Assembly: GCF_040115645.1 (NCBI RefSeq)
Contig: NC_089557.1
Location: forward strand, 2,046,001-2,110,000
Direction of reading: 5' to 3'
From: Euwallacea fornicatus
Taxonomy: Eukaryota; Arthropoda; Insecta; Coleoptera; Curculionidae
Length of the DNA stretch: 64,000 nt
Shown: positions 24,464-36,490 of the stretch, in pieces
Layout: each line of letters begins with the position of its first letter
Position numbering within the stretch: the first letter of the stretch is position 1
The notes under the pieces: generated by a model
What the model was told of the DNA's origin: nothing
What the model saw: only the letters and a program-made list of their open reading frames with translations
The model's database searches: none
Program-made: the position numbers and the translations under genes

Positions 24464-24717
24464 CTCTTTTTCCAGGTAACCAGCTCGAAGGGCGATCTGG
24501 TTCTCCTTCATCCTTCGAGCGTCCCTCGACCGTTTGGCCGCCAGGTTGTTCTTTCTGCGCCGCGCCCAATATTTGTCATCTTTGAGATCATCAGGGACGA
24601 ACTGTTTCCTGGACTTTTTGATGATGGGCGTGGGCTTGAGTTCCTCATCTGAAAACGCCCTTGTTCGTGGATCGAAGTCGCGACAGCTCGAACCCATCGA
24701 GAGCGCTTCAGAAAAAA
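24464..24717 (-). CDS. Pdp1: Pdp1 exon: PAR domain, basic region, start of zipper
   Basis: Acceptor ATGCAG at 24718-24720 and donor GAG|GTGAGG. The 254-nt exon, entered in phase 1, encodes 85 residues. These include the proline-and-acidic-rich (PAR) segment with FDPRTRAFSDEELKP, a linker with KKSRKQFVPDDLKDDKYW, the basic DNA-contact region RRRKNNLAAKRSRDARR, and the first zipper turn YLEKE. The layout and words are those of HLF/TEF/DBP and Drosophila Pdp1. The protein acts in the nucleus as a sequence-specific activator. In flies Pdp1 isoforms work in the second clock feedback loop opposite Vrille and in muscle and growth control (family knowledge). The basic region appears intact, with no substitutions that would suggest loss of DNA binding. 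Confidence 0.97.
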
Positions 24718-25128
24718 CTGCATTTTAGACGTTAATATTCTGAATTCGCCTTTCTTGACAATGTGGACTGAGTGGGCCTTACTAAGCTTCGCAGTGAGTC
24801 TTAAGTCGCTTACTGTTGGCAGTGTCGAGTACAATACATAAGGCCCTTTTGTGTCGAAAGTGTTGTTAAAATGCAATTTTTACTGTATGTTCTGAGAGCA
24901 TGCGGTTTGGAGAAGTTTAGTAAGGCTTTCAATGTAAATTGAACTCCCAATTGGAGCAACCTAAAGCAGCAGGACTTGGAAGAAGAACTGACACGAACTC
25001 GCAACGAAAACAATTCTTAAGCTACGCGAGTTCAATTTACATTTCAATGGAAAACACTGATGATCTTGAGTCCCTCGATCTGTCTCAAGCCCTCCACCAT
25101 TGAAAAAATAAATAACCACGATACTCAC

Positions 25129-25306
25129 TCGAGTCGGCCGGCGAGGGGGGGTTGATGGTGTCCGGGCTCATGCAGTCGCTGGGACTGGGAGATCTCTCCC
25201 GCTTGGGCAAGGGGTGAGTGCCGGAGAGCGGGCCTAGGGCGCCGTGGGTACCCAGCCCGTCCATGGAGACGCCGTTTTCCGAGAGGAACTCATCCAAGTC
25301 CACGTA
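25129..25306 (-). CDS. Pdp1: Pdp1 exon: DLDEFLSENG activation-region segment
   Basis: Acceptor ATTTAG|TACGTG at 25307 and donor A|GTGAGTAT at 25129. It encodes YVDLDEFLSENGVSMDG, then a Ser/Pro-rich stretch with SPSPSDCMSPDTINPPSP. The (D/E)LxEFLSENG word is diagnostic of PAR bZIP proteins (vertebrate MDLEEFLSENG). It enters in phase 0 and leaves in phase 1, matching both neighbours. The preceding intron is only 59 nt. Confidence 0.95.
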
Positions 25307-25365
25307 CTAAATTGCGAAAAAGCGATAAGTCAAACGGCCAAAGGGCGAACCAAGGTCTGTCGAAC

Positions 25366-25541
25366 CTTGAGGTCATTTTCATAAGATTTGTCCCATAGGT
25401 TGGGGCCTAGGAACGCAGTCTGGGCCTCCACAGTGTTCCAGAGCTCTCCATCGTCCTTTTTGTCGTCGCCCAAAATGGCGCCCGCCAGTTCTTTGATCGT
25501 CGAATGGCCATGTCCGTTGTGGTGTGAGGGTTTGCTGTTAC
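25366..25541 (-). CDS. Pdp1: Pdp1 exon: conserved N-terminal PAR-family segment
   Basis: Acceptor TTTTTTCAG|GTAACA at 25542 and exon end AAG|GTTCGA at 25366. It encodes a His/Gly-rich start, then IKELAGAILGDDKKDDGELW and QTAFLGPNLWDKSYENDLK. The AFLGPxLWDK word is shared with vertebrate HLF/TEF/DBP. Its 176 nt enter in phase 1 and leave in phase 0. The donor GTTCGA is weak for an insect, but phase and homology support it. Confidence 0.93.
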
Positions 25542-25611
25542 CTGAAAAAATTCGGTCGGTTAGATTACGCACCCATGAGACACGCGTGTGGGGATATCGA
25601 GGAAATGGTAC

Positions 25612-25755
25612 CTGCAATTGTTCCGGATGCCATTCGCTTGAATACCTCCATGTAGAAATTGTAATAATTTAAGTAATTCATGGGAAATGCCGGATTATAG
25701 GAACCACTGCCAGAGCTCTTGTATCCGAACATCGTTAAAATGTATTGAGTCAAAG
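25612..25755 (-). CDS. Pdp1: Pdp1 exon: first common coding exon (5' boundary uncertain)
   Basis: The donor GCAG|GTACCA (exon end 25612, phase 1) is clear. The frame reads leftwards from an in-frame ATG at 25732-25730: MFGYKSSGSGSYNPAFPMNY, then LNYYNFYMEVFKRMASGTIA. Starting there, Pdp1 would be about 271 aa. A phase-1 acceptor AAG|CTTTGA at 25756 keeps the frame open (LTQYILT before the Met) and would allow splicing from upstream exons; its pyrimidine tract is poor. So the exon may be either internal or the start of a short isoform. Confidence 0.75.
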
Positions 25756-28700
25756 CTTAAAACCGCACTGCTCTGCAGACGGTAAGATCGGGGAACTAAA
25801 TTATCTAGGTTCCTTATATTCGTAGTAACATGAAGATAAGAGCGAATAAAGGTAAAAAAACGTAGCAAAAAATATATTATTGGTGTTGGGGGCCTGTTGG
25901 CACGCAACGCGAGTACATTCCTGCTTAGGCCGGACCTCAAAAATAAAATAAAAATAAATAACTTAAAAATAAAATCACGTCTTTGGTTAAAGCAGCAACT
26001 TTTGCTGGCAAGCGTGGCCCGTACATGGAACCATTATTATTGTAAAATCGCACTAATCCGCTTGAATATTCATACTTTTCGCACGTATGAAAGTTCACTT
26101 ATTCCGTCTAGCATAATTAAGTGTAACAATCGATTGTTAGATAAATCGCCACTAATTTATGCCTGTATCAAATTGCTGAAATACGAACCAGAAAAAGTGT
26201 CATTGAGCGCTAGATACACGTTTTCTTAGAGACAGGTTCTTGCTTATAATGGCTAGGTGACAATGTATAATAAGGTAATAATGCAAAGAAAGAGCCAATT
26301 AATATAACGCGGTTTCAATGCAGGCAGTTTCTTATGATCGCATGAAGAAAATCGCGATTGGGACTCGCTTTCAAGCGATGGATTGATGCGGGCCTCACGT
26401 CGGCCCCGCGCTCCCAAGACGAGGGCTGGGTTCAGCCCTCGTCGGAGGCGATTTAAATCTTGCGAAAATAGTGGAAACTAGTTTTACTGAAGTGGTCCAT
26501 AAGTTTTCTAAACGTTAACGGTGCCACTTGAAAAATTGCCAAAGAGCTGCATGAAATATTAATTTTCCGAGACTTTTTGCTCATCGCATTCAACGCCTCG
26601 TTTATATGCATTTGGATGTCGTAACGCGGGTTTAATACAGCTTTTATTTATTTGCGTGCCGTGTCAAAATGTAGCTCAAAACAAAGCTGCCGTTGCTCTA
26701 TTGGACTTATAATTAAATTAAAAAAAAAAACAATAAAAATAATTAAAAAAAAAATTATTGAAGAAACTCCTTTTATCACGGTGATAATGGAAAAGCGAAA
26801 AATGTTAAGAGATGAGGTGCTATGAGGTGCTCATTGTCGAGATTTGCTAAAAAGACCATGACGCACGCAGAGTGTTACAAAACTCCGAGAATCAAAGAAG
26901 TGGTTCGATTTTTATTTCGTGCGTTCCTGAAGCTCCTGTAGCGCCTCGAATAAGAGCCCCCGTAGCGTAATCTTTGCCAGAATGTAAACTCCTTCGATAA
27001 TTTAAAAGTCGAAGTTCTCAAGCGACACACTATATATTTTCACAAAATTTCAACCGCGCAGGTCGTCGTTTAGTAACACCCTTAATGTTTCGTCTCTTTT
27101 CGAAGCCATAAGGCGTCAAATGCGGGGCCTCTAGTAGAAGCGGGAACTCCGGTAAAAAATTTTCGGGCATCCATGGAACTGAAAGTTGCACGTTTCGATC
27201 CAAAATTCGATTTTTCCAGATGAAACATCTTTGTGTGTTTTTACTCATTTTTAATCTGCGCATCGGAAAGTGACTTTCGCCATCTAACTTTTACGCCCTT
27301 ACAGTCGTCTCTCCCCCTTATGAAGTGACATTATCTCCTAGTATTTCCTAATTCAACGTAAGATATTTCTCTTCATTTGATGCCATTTTTCTGTGAGCAG
27401 GGCCGGCCTCAGCCCTAAATTTTGAATCATCTCCCCCTATCCCCAAGAAAGGGTCGCTACGGCCGCTACTGTAGACGAGGTTGCGAAGGCCAATTAGGGA
27501 AAACGGGCCGTTTTCCTATGCTACATCCTCAAACAGCTGAAAAGCGGTTATAGATAGGGAAAATTCAAAATATAAAAAGGCGACTATTGGCCGACGAGTT
27601 AAATTTTCAATTTAAGCAATTCGAATAAAACTAATCGGCCAGTGGCGTCCTGCAGAACAGCTTGGGGTGGTACGGGGGGGATTGCCCTTCAAAACCGCCG
27701 CCCTGTGGTCATTCACCGCGGGTCGGGGAGCCTGCCGAAAAGGACAGTTATGGAAAATGGAGACCTCAAATTTGAGCTAAATATCTCAAAAACTGGATGG
27801 ACGCCCTGGATACCTCCCGTATCTCCTGCGTTTTATTTCGATTAATATTTTCCTGGAAAGGCGTATTATTTCGCGATTTTCTCGCACCCTCTAAAGGGGC
27901 ACGGAGCTTGGGCAGCGATAATGAAGCGAAGCTCAATCGCATTGAGAACGCTCGCATGTATCAATTTAAGCAAAATTCACCGCGTGCGGCGTGGAAATAA
28001 TGAAATGACTATTAACTTCGCCAAGGTCAAGTTTAGATCGATTTGTGCAACAAAATGTGTTTATTCACAAGGTTACTATTTATTGCTGGTTACGATAATT
28101 TATTATAAAAGTACAATAAAATCAGGAAAAAAATCGCGGCCGTCCGAGGTGCACCTTCATTGAAGTATACACACTTTCAGTTTCCCTGCGGACTGTGAGG
28201 TTGATGCGGTTTTCAAAAAACAAGATTTTCAATTAAAGTTAGAAACCATTTGTTAGACGGTTTTAGCGGGAATTAGCTTGGCGCTCATAATTTGTAGATG
28301 CAACGGTGCTAAACATGACCATTAAAGCAATAAGGAAGTAAAAGTGTTGCTGGACATAAAAGCTCCTGCAGCCTACACGCCGTAAAAGGTCAAGAAGATT
28401 TGCAGGAGAGGCATCATTTCTTAATAAAGTTAGAAGAGAAATTTCTGCTTTTGGTCGGTAAACTGCGGCAGAAAAGCCCCGTGCAGACGCACGAAACAAA
28501 GCGCATAACTCCGTGTCACTAATTGGCCATAAACAATTGCACCCGAAGGAAAAATCGCTCGATATTATTTATGGCCGGTTAATAAATACCCACAGTAATT
28601 CATTTTAATTTAATAGCTCAAAATTGCATTATTAAACCAATATGGACATGCACGGAATTATTCTAATTCAAAAATCACGTTTCACACTCCTTCGTATCCC

Positions 28701-29185
28701 TGCTGGTAGACTTGCAGGAAAGTTATGACTGAAGCCGTCTTTGGCTGGAAAGGTTAACTGCTATTTTGCCGCAAAATACTTCATCTTTTATCGAGACAAG
28801 AGTAATTAATAATTTGCTGAATTCACTTAAGGTGTTTCTGGTTCTATCTAGCGAAATTGATGGCCGATTCTTGACAGATTGGCGAACGACAACGCGTTGG
28901 TACGGAAATTAACAATAAACAAACAAAAAAAACACTCACAGCGATCAGCAGCTGAATGATTAACCTCCATTCGTGGATCGAGGCAGTATTAAACGACCGT
29001 AGTTACAAACGCCCGGTTTTTTCGCTGTTACTCCAGCTGTGTTCAAATTTCAAGGACTCTTTGTAGACCCACAACTATAGACATATGGTTTTTGCTTCAT
29101 CTGTCTTCAAGAAGCAGAAGAAGACGTGAAACGGCCGACGGAATAAACCGGAGTTACGGGCAGCTGTTGAATACAAATTAAGTCG

Positions 29186-29195
29186 GTTACGTAAC
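29186..29195. promoter_or_regulatory. Palindromic PAR bZIP / V-P box match
   Basis: GTTACGTAAC fits RTTAYGTAAY, the Pdp1/Vrille-type site. It lies 3.4 kb above the common Pdp1 exons. Function is not shown by sequence. Confidence 0.25.
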
Positions 29196-30145
29196 GTTTG
29201 ATGAAGAAAATGATAGATTTGGGTAGGGAATAGGTTCACGGGGCCTTGGAGAGCTCTGCCGTCGAAAAGCTGCTTTTGCCTACGTCTTCACCAGAGAAAT
29301 TTGTTGTCCCCAAACTCGACCCGCGCACACATGGATTTTTCTGTTGCCCATAAAATCGTGAAAAAATCGCCTTATGGATAATGTCGATTCAGGTCTTGTC
29401 CGCCAGTGTACGTATAAGGTTATATAACTCACTCCTGCAAGACAAAATGTCAGCAATTTTAATGCTGACCACCGTTTCCTCTTTAAAAGTAATTACCTTC
29501 CACACTGACAAGGTGTTTTAAATTGGCCAAGTGCTCAATAACTCATTTGTCGATCCATATCTTGTATGAGTTCGCACTTCACATGATTTATTATTTTAAT
29601 ACGAATTCAATAAGATAATTGATTTTTTAAGCGGTTCTGAAGGGATGTTTATTTTGGGAGTTAATATTCAGAGTAAATCATTCAGCTTTCGCAGTAAAAT
29701 CAATGTTTAACAGTGAAATATGTACAGGGTGTCCTGATTAAGTTGCGCAGCGCGGCTGCCAGGCTGCGGACGGGTTGGCAAATCTGGAGAAAATGAAGAC
29801 TGGTATTAGGGGCTGCAGACATGCGGAGCGTTTTTTCCCTTCGATTTGGATCGAATTCGCGACCTATTAAGAAGAACACCAAAGCGAATGTAACAATACA
29901 CATGGGAATCGAAGAGCGAATCAATAAAATACCTAAAGCATCCAAAGATATTTAGCGGCCAATTCAGACGTCTTTGCGCTTCACCAGCGCCCATTTTATT
30001 TCTCGTTCCATTCATTTTTCGCTCTAATGTATTATGCATGAAATATGTCAGTTATATTAGATCAATACCCTGATACGGTGGTTCAAAGAAAAGAACCACA
30101 AACGAACAAGAACAATCCTCTTCATGCTCAAAATAATTAAGCAAA

Positions 30146-30155
30146 GTTACGTAAT
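30146..30155. promoter_or_regulatory. Palindromic PAR bZIP / V-P box match
   Basis: GTTACGTAAT fits RTTAYGTAAY. It is 960 bp from the similar site at 29186. Function is not shown by sequence. Confidence 0.25.
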
Positions 30156-30740
30156 GCTGGTGCACCACATTAAAGCCGATTTGCATATAATGACCAGCTC
30201 CAATAAGGAAATGCGGAAAAGGAACTTTACCACGGTACTAAGTTAGTAGACCACTAGAGTAGAGCGGACCCGCATAGCTTCGAGGATGATGTAAGGTACT
30301 TCCTTGTGAAATCATCTTCGCAGAAAGGAACCGGCACCAAATTGGTAAAAACACCCTAGATACTGGAGTTTTAAGACACTTTTATCGATTTTTGATGAAA
30401 TTCACTAATAACTTTCACTCGGTCAATATCATTATTATACCATTAACTTACGTAAAAGCTTGTCCATCTGCTTGCGGCTGTATTGCCCGATTCCATCGTT
30501 TTTTTTTTGGTAAATTAGCGAATAAGGATTAGCGCGTTTTTTCGGTAACCAGTTAATTACATGGTGTGATGAAAACTAATTAGGGTGTTGTGACGGTCTA
30601 TCGTGATAATTGATTAAGAATTAATTTTTTTAAGATATAGAATAAAGGTATCAGTGTATGTTTTGGAGAGTGATGGTTCATGCAGTAAGAATTCAACAGT
30701 GGTCAAATTTCCATTAGACGCTCTAAACGACGATGGAAAT

Positions 30741-31000
30741 CTTAAGAAAACTCATTATGAATATGTATCCCTTCACCATTTTGGCCATAAACCGCAAAAT
30801 TTGAAGATTTCTTTATTACAAACAGGAAGAGTTTGAAGTCTTAAGAAAACGCATTAAATCGCTCCTTCCTTCACCATTTTGTCCATAAACTTTGAATTTT
30901 TAGTTTTTTTTCTTACAGGCACGACAGCTTTGAGACTTCAAGAAAACGCATTAGATGGAAAAAAGCTTTTTACTTTACGCCAAGTTTATCTACTTCTCAT
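30741..31000. repeat. Three-copy ~98-bp diverged tandem repeat
   Basis: The anchor CTTAAGAAAACTCATTA at 30741 recurs as CTTAAGAAAACGCATTA at 30840 and CTTCAAGAAAACGCATTA at 30936 (spacings 99 and 96). The first two copies also share TCCCTTCACCATTTTG and TTCCTTCACCATTTTG, each followed by CCATAAAC. Confidence 0.8.
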
Positions 31001-33284
31001 AAGTAACTATAGACCATTGCGCAATGCTTCATTACTACTTGGGTACTTTCTCATCAACCTCCGGGTTTTTGTGAAAAAAGGCACGTCACGAAGATGTCTT
31101 CTTGACGAGTCATCATTAAATAAACGATCTGCGTCCGACACGAAAGCGTATTATTTCATCACTCAAAGATTGGTACCAGCCGGGTACGCCACGATCCAAA
31201 ACAAATAAAAGCGAATTTCATGAAAGTAGGAGAGTCGGCCTCGCCAGTAGGTCAACTGGTTTTACTGCCGAAGAAAGTGAAATTTCGTAATTTCCTCGAG
31301 ATTGTTTTGGGTTTTGCAACATCCCATCGGCGTTTTTTCCCTTAAGTTTCAATCAGTCGACTGCGCGTTCCGAACAAAGGCCTCAGTGTCCTACGCGGGG
31401 CGAGGTCGCCAATATATCTTAAACCTGACCACTTCCCTGACGTGTGTTTTAAGCATTTTTAAACAAAATTACAAAAATTTCTTGCTTGTTGCCTATTAGC
31501 GATTCAAAGCAAATGCAAAGCGTATGCAAACTTTAGAACACGGTGGATTTTTCGATTAGAGTGTGACAACCAAGGCCATGGGTTAGTTGTGGAAAATGCA
31601 ACAACGCTTTTGTTTTAAGCTCAGTTGGGTTTTGAAAGGGAAAATGCGTCATTACTATTGTTTAAATGAAGATAGCTCATTCATAGTTGTTGCTGCTATT
31701 GCTGAAAGGAGGGAGCGTATTCCTGATGTTCTTTCCAATATCGATCGATTAAATAAGTAATGCATCAGCATTCAACATGGAGTAGCACGTTTCATATCAT
31801 GGCCATTTATTATTATTTATTATCGCCATTTATTAAGTTACGAGCTTGTCAGCTTCACAAAGAGTACGTAGGATGATTTTCTAGGAAAAGTCCTTAACAA
31901 TAGTTTCAAAGATAATTTTTGTGCTTCTTATTCAATTCGTTCGAAGCTATGTTCAGCCTCTACTACTAGTTGGTTATCAATTAGCACTAGCCATTATAGC
32001 TCCACCTGCGAGCTATAATAGACAAATGGATAATCGCGGAGCCCAATTATTAACTAGCCATATCCTATCGCCAAATCAGCCACTTAATTAATCAACTATA
32101 GACTTCCTTTTTCGTTTGTCAATCAATTAAAGCACACTTTAGAATGAGTTATTACTCAATTAGCTTTCTTTAGTTGGGCTCGTCACACTAGGCTTCTATT
32201 TTCAGCGTCATCGTCACATATATTTCCCTGGTTTGCGTATCAAATGCACAAGGTACGATTCAATGCAAAATATTGCAAAACGCGACCAAGTTTTCCGGAG
32301 CACATGTCAGGACATGTGACCTATTCTCCTGCACAAACGTACGTGGCGATGAAAGCTTACATTAAGGTCGAAATATTGCTAAATCTAAAGGTTAGGCAGA
32401 AGGAATTTCTTCTATTTACGGACTCGGAGGGGTTTGGTTTAATAGACCACAATGGAGGAACCGCTTTTAGCTTCTCCGCTCAGGGATGGAAGCTATGGGA
32501 CTTTTCTGGACAGAATGGCGAATACAAGTTTTTAATGCAGCGAATCGAGCTATAGCGAAACCTTATTATAGTTCATTAAAGTAAGTGTAGGTAAAACTGA
32601 TGCGAGCACTGCTTGGGACAAGACGTCAATGGGATTGAATCAATAAAGGGCGTTTCAAAAGGGTGAAATCAAAACCAAAGAGTACCCACACCTTGAAAAA
32701 TTGTGTCACCCTATCACTACTAAAAGTGCTGAAATAGGTTTGAAAGTAGCACAGTTTTTCGGAGCGGAAAGAAAAGAATCCCAACCACGTTTAGGTATAC
32801 CGGGTGACAACAGAAAGTGAGGATGCCGTGTAGTTTCTTTGTTATTTTATAGAAAATTTTGAAATTTGGACCCCTTATTTTTTGAAGATAGATAGTTTTG
32901 AATATTTGGTTACTTCGGGTTTGACCGGAAGTTTCAATTTTCGAATGCGATGCCTTAAATTTGTCGATTAAATTGCTGACTTTAAGTTAAAGTAAAATGA
33001 ACAAAAAAATTAATTCATTAAATATTTTTTTTTTACTGAAGTAATACTAGTTTCTTAAAATCAAGGAAATGGCATAATCTCACGTTATCTTTGACTACAG
33101 TGGCCCAAAAGGTTCGTTAAAAAAAAACCAAGTTGCTTTTTTGATGAAAACCTTTACCTATGTAATTTTAAACGAAATTGCTCTTTTTCGCAATAAACTG
33201 AACTTTTTAGCTTATAATCCAGTTTAAATTTGATTGCACATGTGAGTTTGCTGTTTTCGAATTAATTACTTGTTTTCTACTTAC

Positions 33285-33362
33285 AATGCATTTGAAACAA
33301 CCATGGGTTCGACAAAAGTCGGCACAGTGTATTTGAAACTTACCTGAAACAAGAAAATAAAA
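33285..33362 (-). promoter_or_regulatory. Pdp1: Candidate recursive splice site with possible 59-nt RS exon
   Basis: On the minus strand a pyrimidine-rich tract (TTTTATTTTCTTGTTTCAG) ends exactly at a perfect donor, GTAAGT, the boundary being 33344/33343. This juxtaposed 3'ss/5'ss is the ratchet-point arrangement of Drosophila long introns. A second strong donor ATT|GTAAGTAG follows 59 nt later (exon end 33285), which would define an RS exon. That 59-nt piece is open in one frame with four cysteines, but its phases (1 in, 0 out) do not fit Pdp1. The site lies near the midpoint of the proposed 25756-40232 intron. Confidence 0.4.
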
Positions 33363-35261
33363 TGTAGCCAAAAAACACATAAGTAAAAATTCGTATAGCA
33401 ATAACTACCTATTATATTTCCCTAACTGAAAGTAATGAGGAGAGATTACTAACATAAGTCACATACTTGTCTAAGTAAGTACTGTTTTGAAGCAGGAAAG
33501 TCCACTTTGGTGGTTGCACCAGACTTTTTCTCCGTCTAGTTTAACCTAATAACGCAATTTAAACATGTTTAGTAAGTTTTTGGCCTTCAAACCGTCTATT
33601 TAATTTAGCCCGATTTCGTTGACAAAGCCGGAGGTGTGTTGTTTAAACAACATGCCATTACTTAGCAAAAAAAAAATTGCCGGACGATCTACCCAAATAA
33701 CAGACCCAAATTTCGCATTGTCTTCCCGACTACTAGACAAACATTAGCCCAGGCAAATATGTTTTTTGACCGATGCACAAGTCCAATAGTTGAAATTACA
33801 CTGCGAGTCAAATTGGTAATTGGATAAAAAACCCCCCCCTCATAGATCGGAGATAATGTAATTAACATCGGACAAGCATAGTGAACACGAACCAGGAAGG
33901 GAACACACCAGGAAAAGACAAGAAGACTTTCGTTTTCACCGCAAAACCAGACTGGTTCAGTAGGCCAGAGAGTGCATGCGAACTACATGCGTCGCGGGTT
34001 CTCCGGTTCTTGCATTCCGAAGAGAAATGCAGGTATTGCAGCACTGAATACCTGTGCATGGCTATTTGCAATGGAAATTATACCACACGTTACATTCTCA
34101 GGTCTTCTTCCTTTTGGAGCTCTTATATAAGATACGTGAACGGGTTCCTTTTGATCGCAATGGCGGGGTCACATTTTATTCTTTGCCGAGTTCAAGGATG
34201 CGATTAAGGATTTCTCGGATTCCAAATCTTGAACCAATTAAATTAATAGTAAAAAAAAAAATGAAAGTTTTCTTGACAAAATGGTGACCGAGAATTACAC
34301 ATGCATATCAAAAGCTGCGTCACGGGAACGTGGAAAAACTGACGTACTATATCACTGTGTGGGACCACAAAAGCTTATAATTTGTAACAATTAAATGAAA
34401 AACTGCGATAATTATCAATCATTAAGTTGTCACACATGCACGAATGTGCAAGGCACCATAACATTTTATTCAGGTATTCAAATCGTACTTCAGATGATGT
34501 GAGAAACTATTTTGTATTTGCTACATGCGAAAAGTGCGTTCGATGAATACCAAGTCCGCGCATTTCAGAAGTCAATGTTGAGGCCAGGAGTGGCGATTTT
34601 TGGAATTTTCTCTTATTTTCAATTCAATCAATCAATAAAGAAATTCCCACATTTTAAGATATTATACCAACAAGTAACCACAAAGTCACCTATCATGTGG
34701 TATTTAATTGGCATTTGAAGCAGTCGCATCAATAGAGGGTAATCCCCAAGTACCGATCAAGTTTTCAATACTAAACATTGTGTCATCATAAGTGGGGTTG
34801 TTCCGTAGGTTACATAAACACTCCTAGGAGGTGAAGGAATATCTTCGGCGGTAATTGGGTAATGTTTGCTTTGGAACATGAGAGATCCTTTATTTGTTTC
34901 GCCAACGTCCACGGATGTGAGCATTGCAGGCTAAAGACCGCCTCAAGAACAGTTTGGTAACAGTTGTGCAATGCTTACTTCACGGCAAGTAATACTTTAC
35001 GATGTGGCGTGAAAATTGATTAGATACTTTCTCCTTCATTGGCGTTCTTAAAAGATTTCAATCGCCGCTATTTAGACTTTTTTTAGACGTGATAACTAAT
35101 TCCATCTGAAAGGAGATGCCACAAGACCCAGCAGTCCACGCTCGCTGTGTTTTTAAAACTTTTTTAAACCATTTTTTTCTTTTTTATCTAATTAAAAAAA
35201 AACACTACGGTTCTCTATTTTTCAGGCGAATGATACATATTTCTTCAAAAGAAATATGAAT

Positions 35262-36490
35262 AAGACAAGCAGGCAACGCTGCATAATGCAGGATGTACCC
35301 GGTTATGTTCAACAGATGGACAATGCGACCACTCCGGGTATAGGGGCAATGTTGCCACAAAATGCTCAAATTTCTGCATTCCTACGAAACTTCTGGGGCA
35401 ATTGAGGCGCTAATTTTGCTCAAAATAGTTGACTAATTTGTTTAATCTAAAATAAAAATTAATGCGAAGCATGTCAATCTTTCGTCAAAATGCCGGGAGG
35501 TTTTTCAGTCTAGATTCAAAGAAGAGTGTAATGAGAAGTTTAGCTACCGATGGGAGCGCTGCGAAACGTAAATAACCCGGAGAAATCGAGTAACAAATCA
35601 AATGGTTTGTTACTTGTTAGTCATTACTAATGACGTAGAAGAACTGGACATAGTAAGCAATCCGTCGCTATTCCGCTAAAACTATGATTAATGTCTCATT
35701 TGTCAAAATGAGTGAGGGGAAAAACGGTAACAAAACAGTGTTACCCGACATCGTACATTGGCTTTTTGCCCACCAGGTGTCGCTTTAATTAAAACCCTCA
35801 ACCCAATGCATAAGAATTTCGAATGTAACAATCGGACAGCGCTCCATCATAAACGAATATACTTTTGCTTTTTCGGTTTATCGAAATGGCAAATGTGCAG
35901 TGTTGCCAAAAAAGCCAAAATTCCTGCATTCTTGCCAACACGCCTGGGGGCAAATGAGGTGAAGCTTTGGCAGGGGAGATGCGAATTTTCCTCAAACTAA
36001 TAAATACGTTTATTTATACGACTATTTAGAACAAAATTAATGTTTGTCTGGATCTGAAAATTTCGCGCGAACTCGAAGGTGTTCTGAGCTCTCTGGGGAG
36101 AGTGTTACTGAGGAATTTAACTAACGGCGGGGGAACTGCGAGAGGTAAATAAACCGGAAAAGCCCAAATTTAATGCTAGAACTGCTCGTTTCCTTATGCT
36201 AATATTTTGATTTCCAGCAGCTGCACTGATCGTTTTTCAATACTCCCCTCAGAACGCACAAGGATTTTGACTTTGACAATCAGGCAACGCTAGATGATGC
36301 AAAACGTGCCTTTCTTCTCTCTCTCTCTCTCTCTGCGTCGAAAGAAGCAATGCGCGATGTTGCCACAACGCCTAAAAATTCCCGCATTACCGCGGTGAAT
36401 GTTCTTAAAACCAATAGATCTGTTTGTTTATGCGCTTATTTAGAATAAAAATAATATTTGTGGACGTTCGAAATTTCGAGCTCTCTGCCA
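35262..36490. repeat. Three diverged copies of a ~0.5-kb unit
   Basis: Copies can be aligned at GTTGCCACAAAATGCTCAAA (35351), GTTGCCAAAAAAGCCAAAAT (35902) and GTTGCCACAACGCCTAAAAA (36359). Each is followed by a CTGCATTC/CCGCATTA word and later by a TTTAGAA(C/T)AAAA-type word. A CAGGCAACGCT word precedes copies 1 and 3. Copies are much diverged and truncated. No coding capacity is evident. Confidence 0.65.

Larger units (their letters stand above)
25756..33284 (-). other. Pdp1: Probable Pdp1 long intron / 5' region, proximal part
   Basis: No convincing coding exon. It holds two palindromic PAR-site matches (29186-29195, 30146-30155), a three-copy ~98-bp tandem repeat near 30.7-31.0 kb, a GC-richer patch at 27.64-27.80 kb that looks like decayed mobile DNA, and a lone ACAGGGTG end near 29724. 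The intron assignment rests on the proposed upstream exons. Confidence 0.4.
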
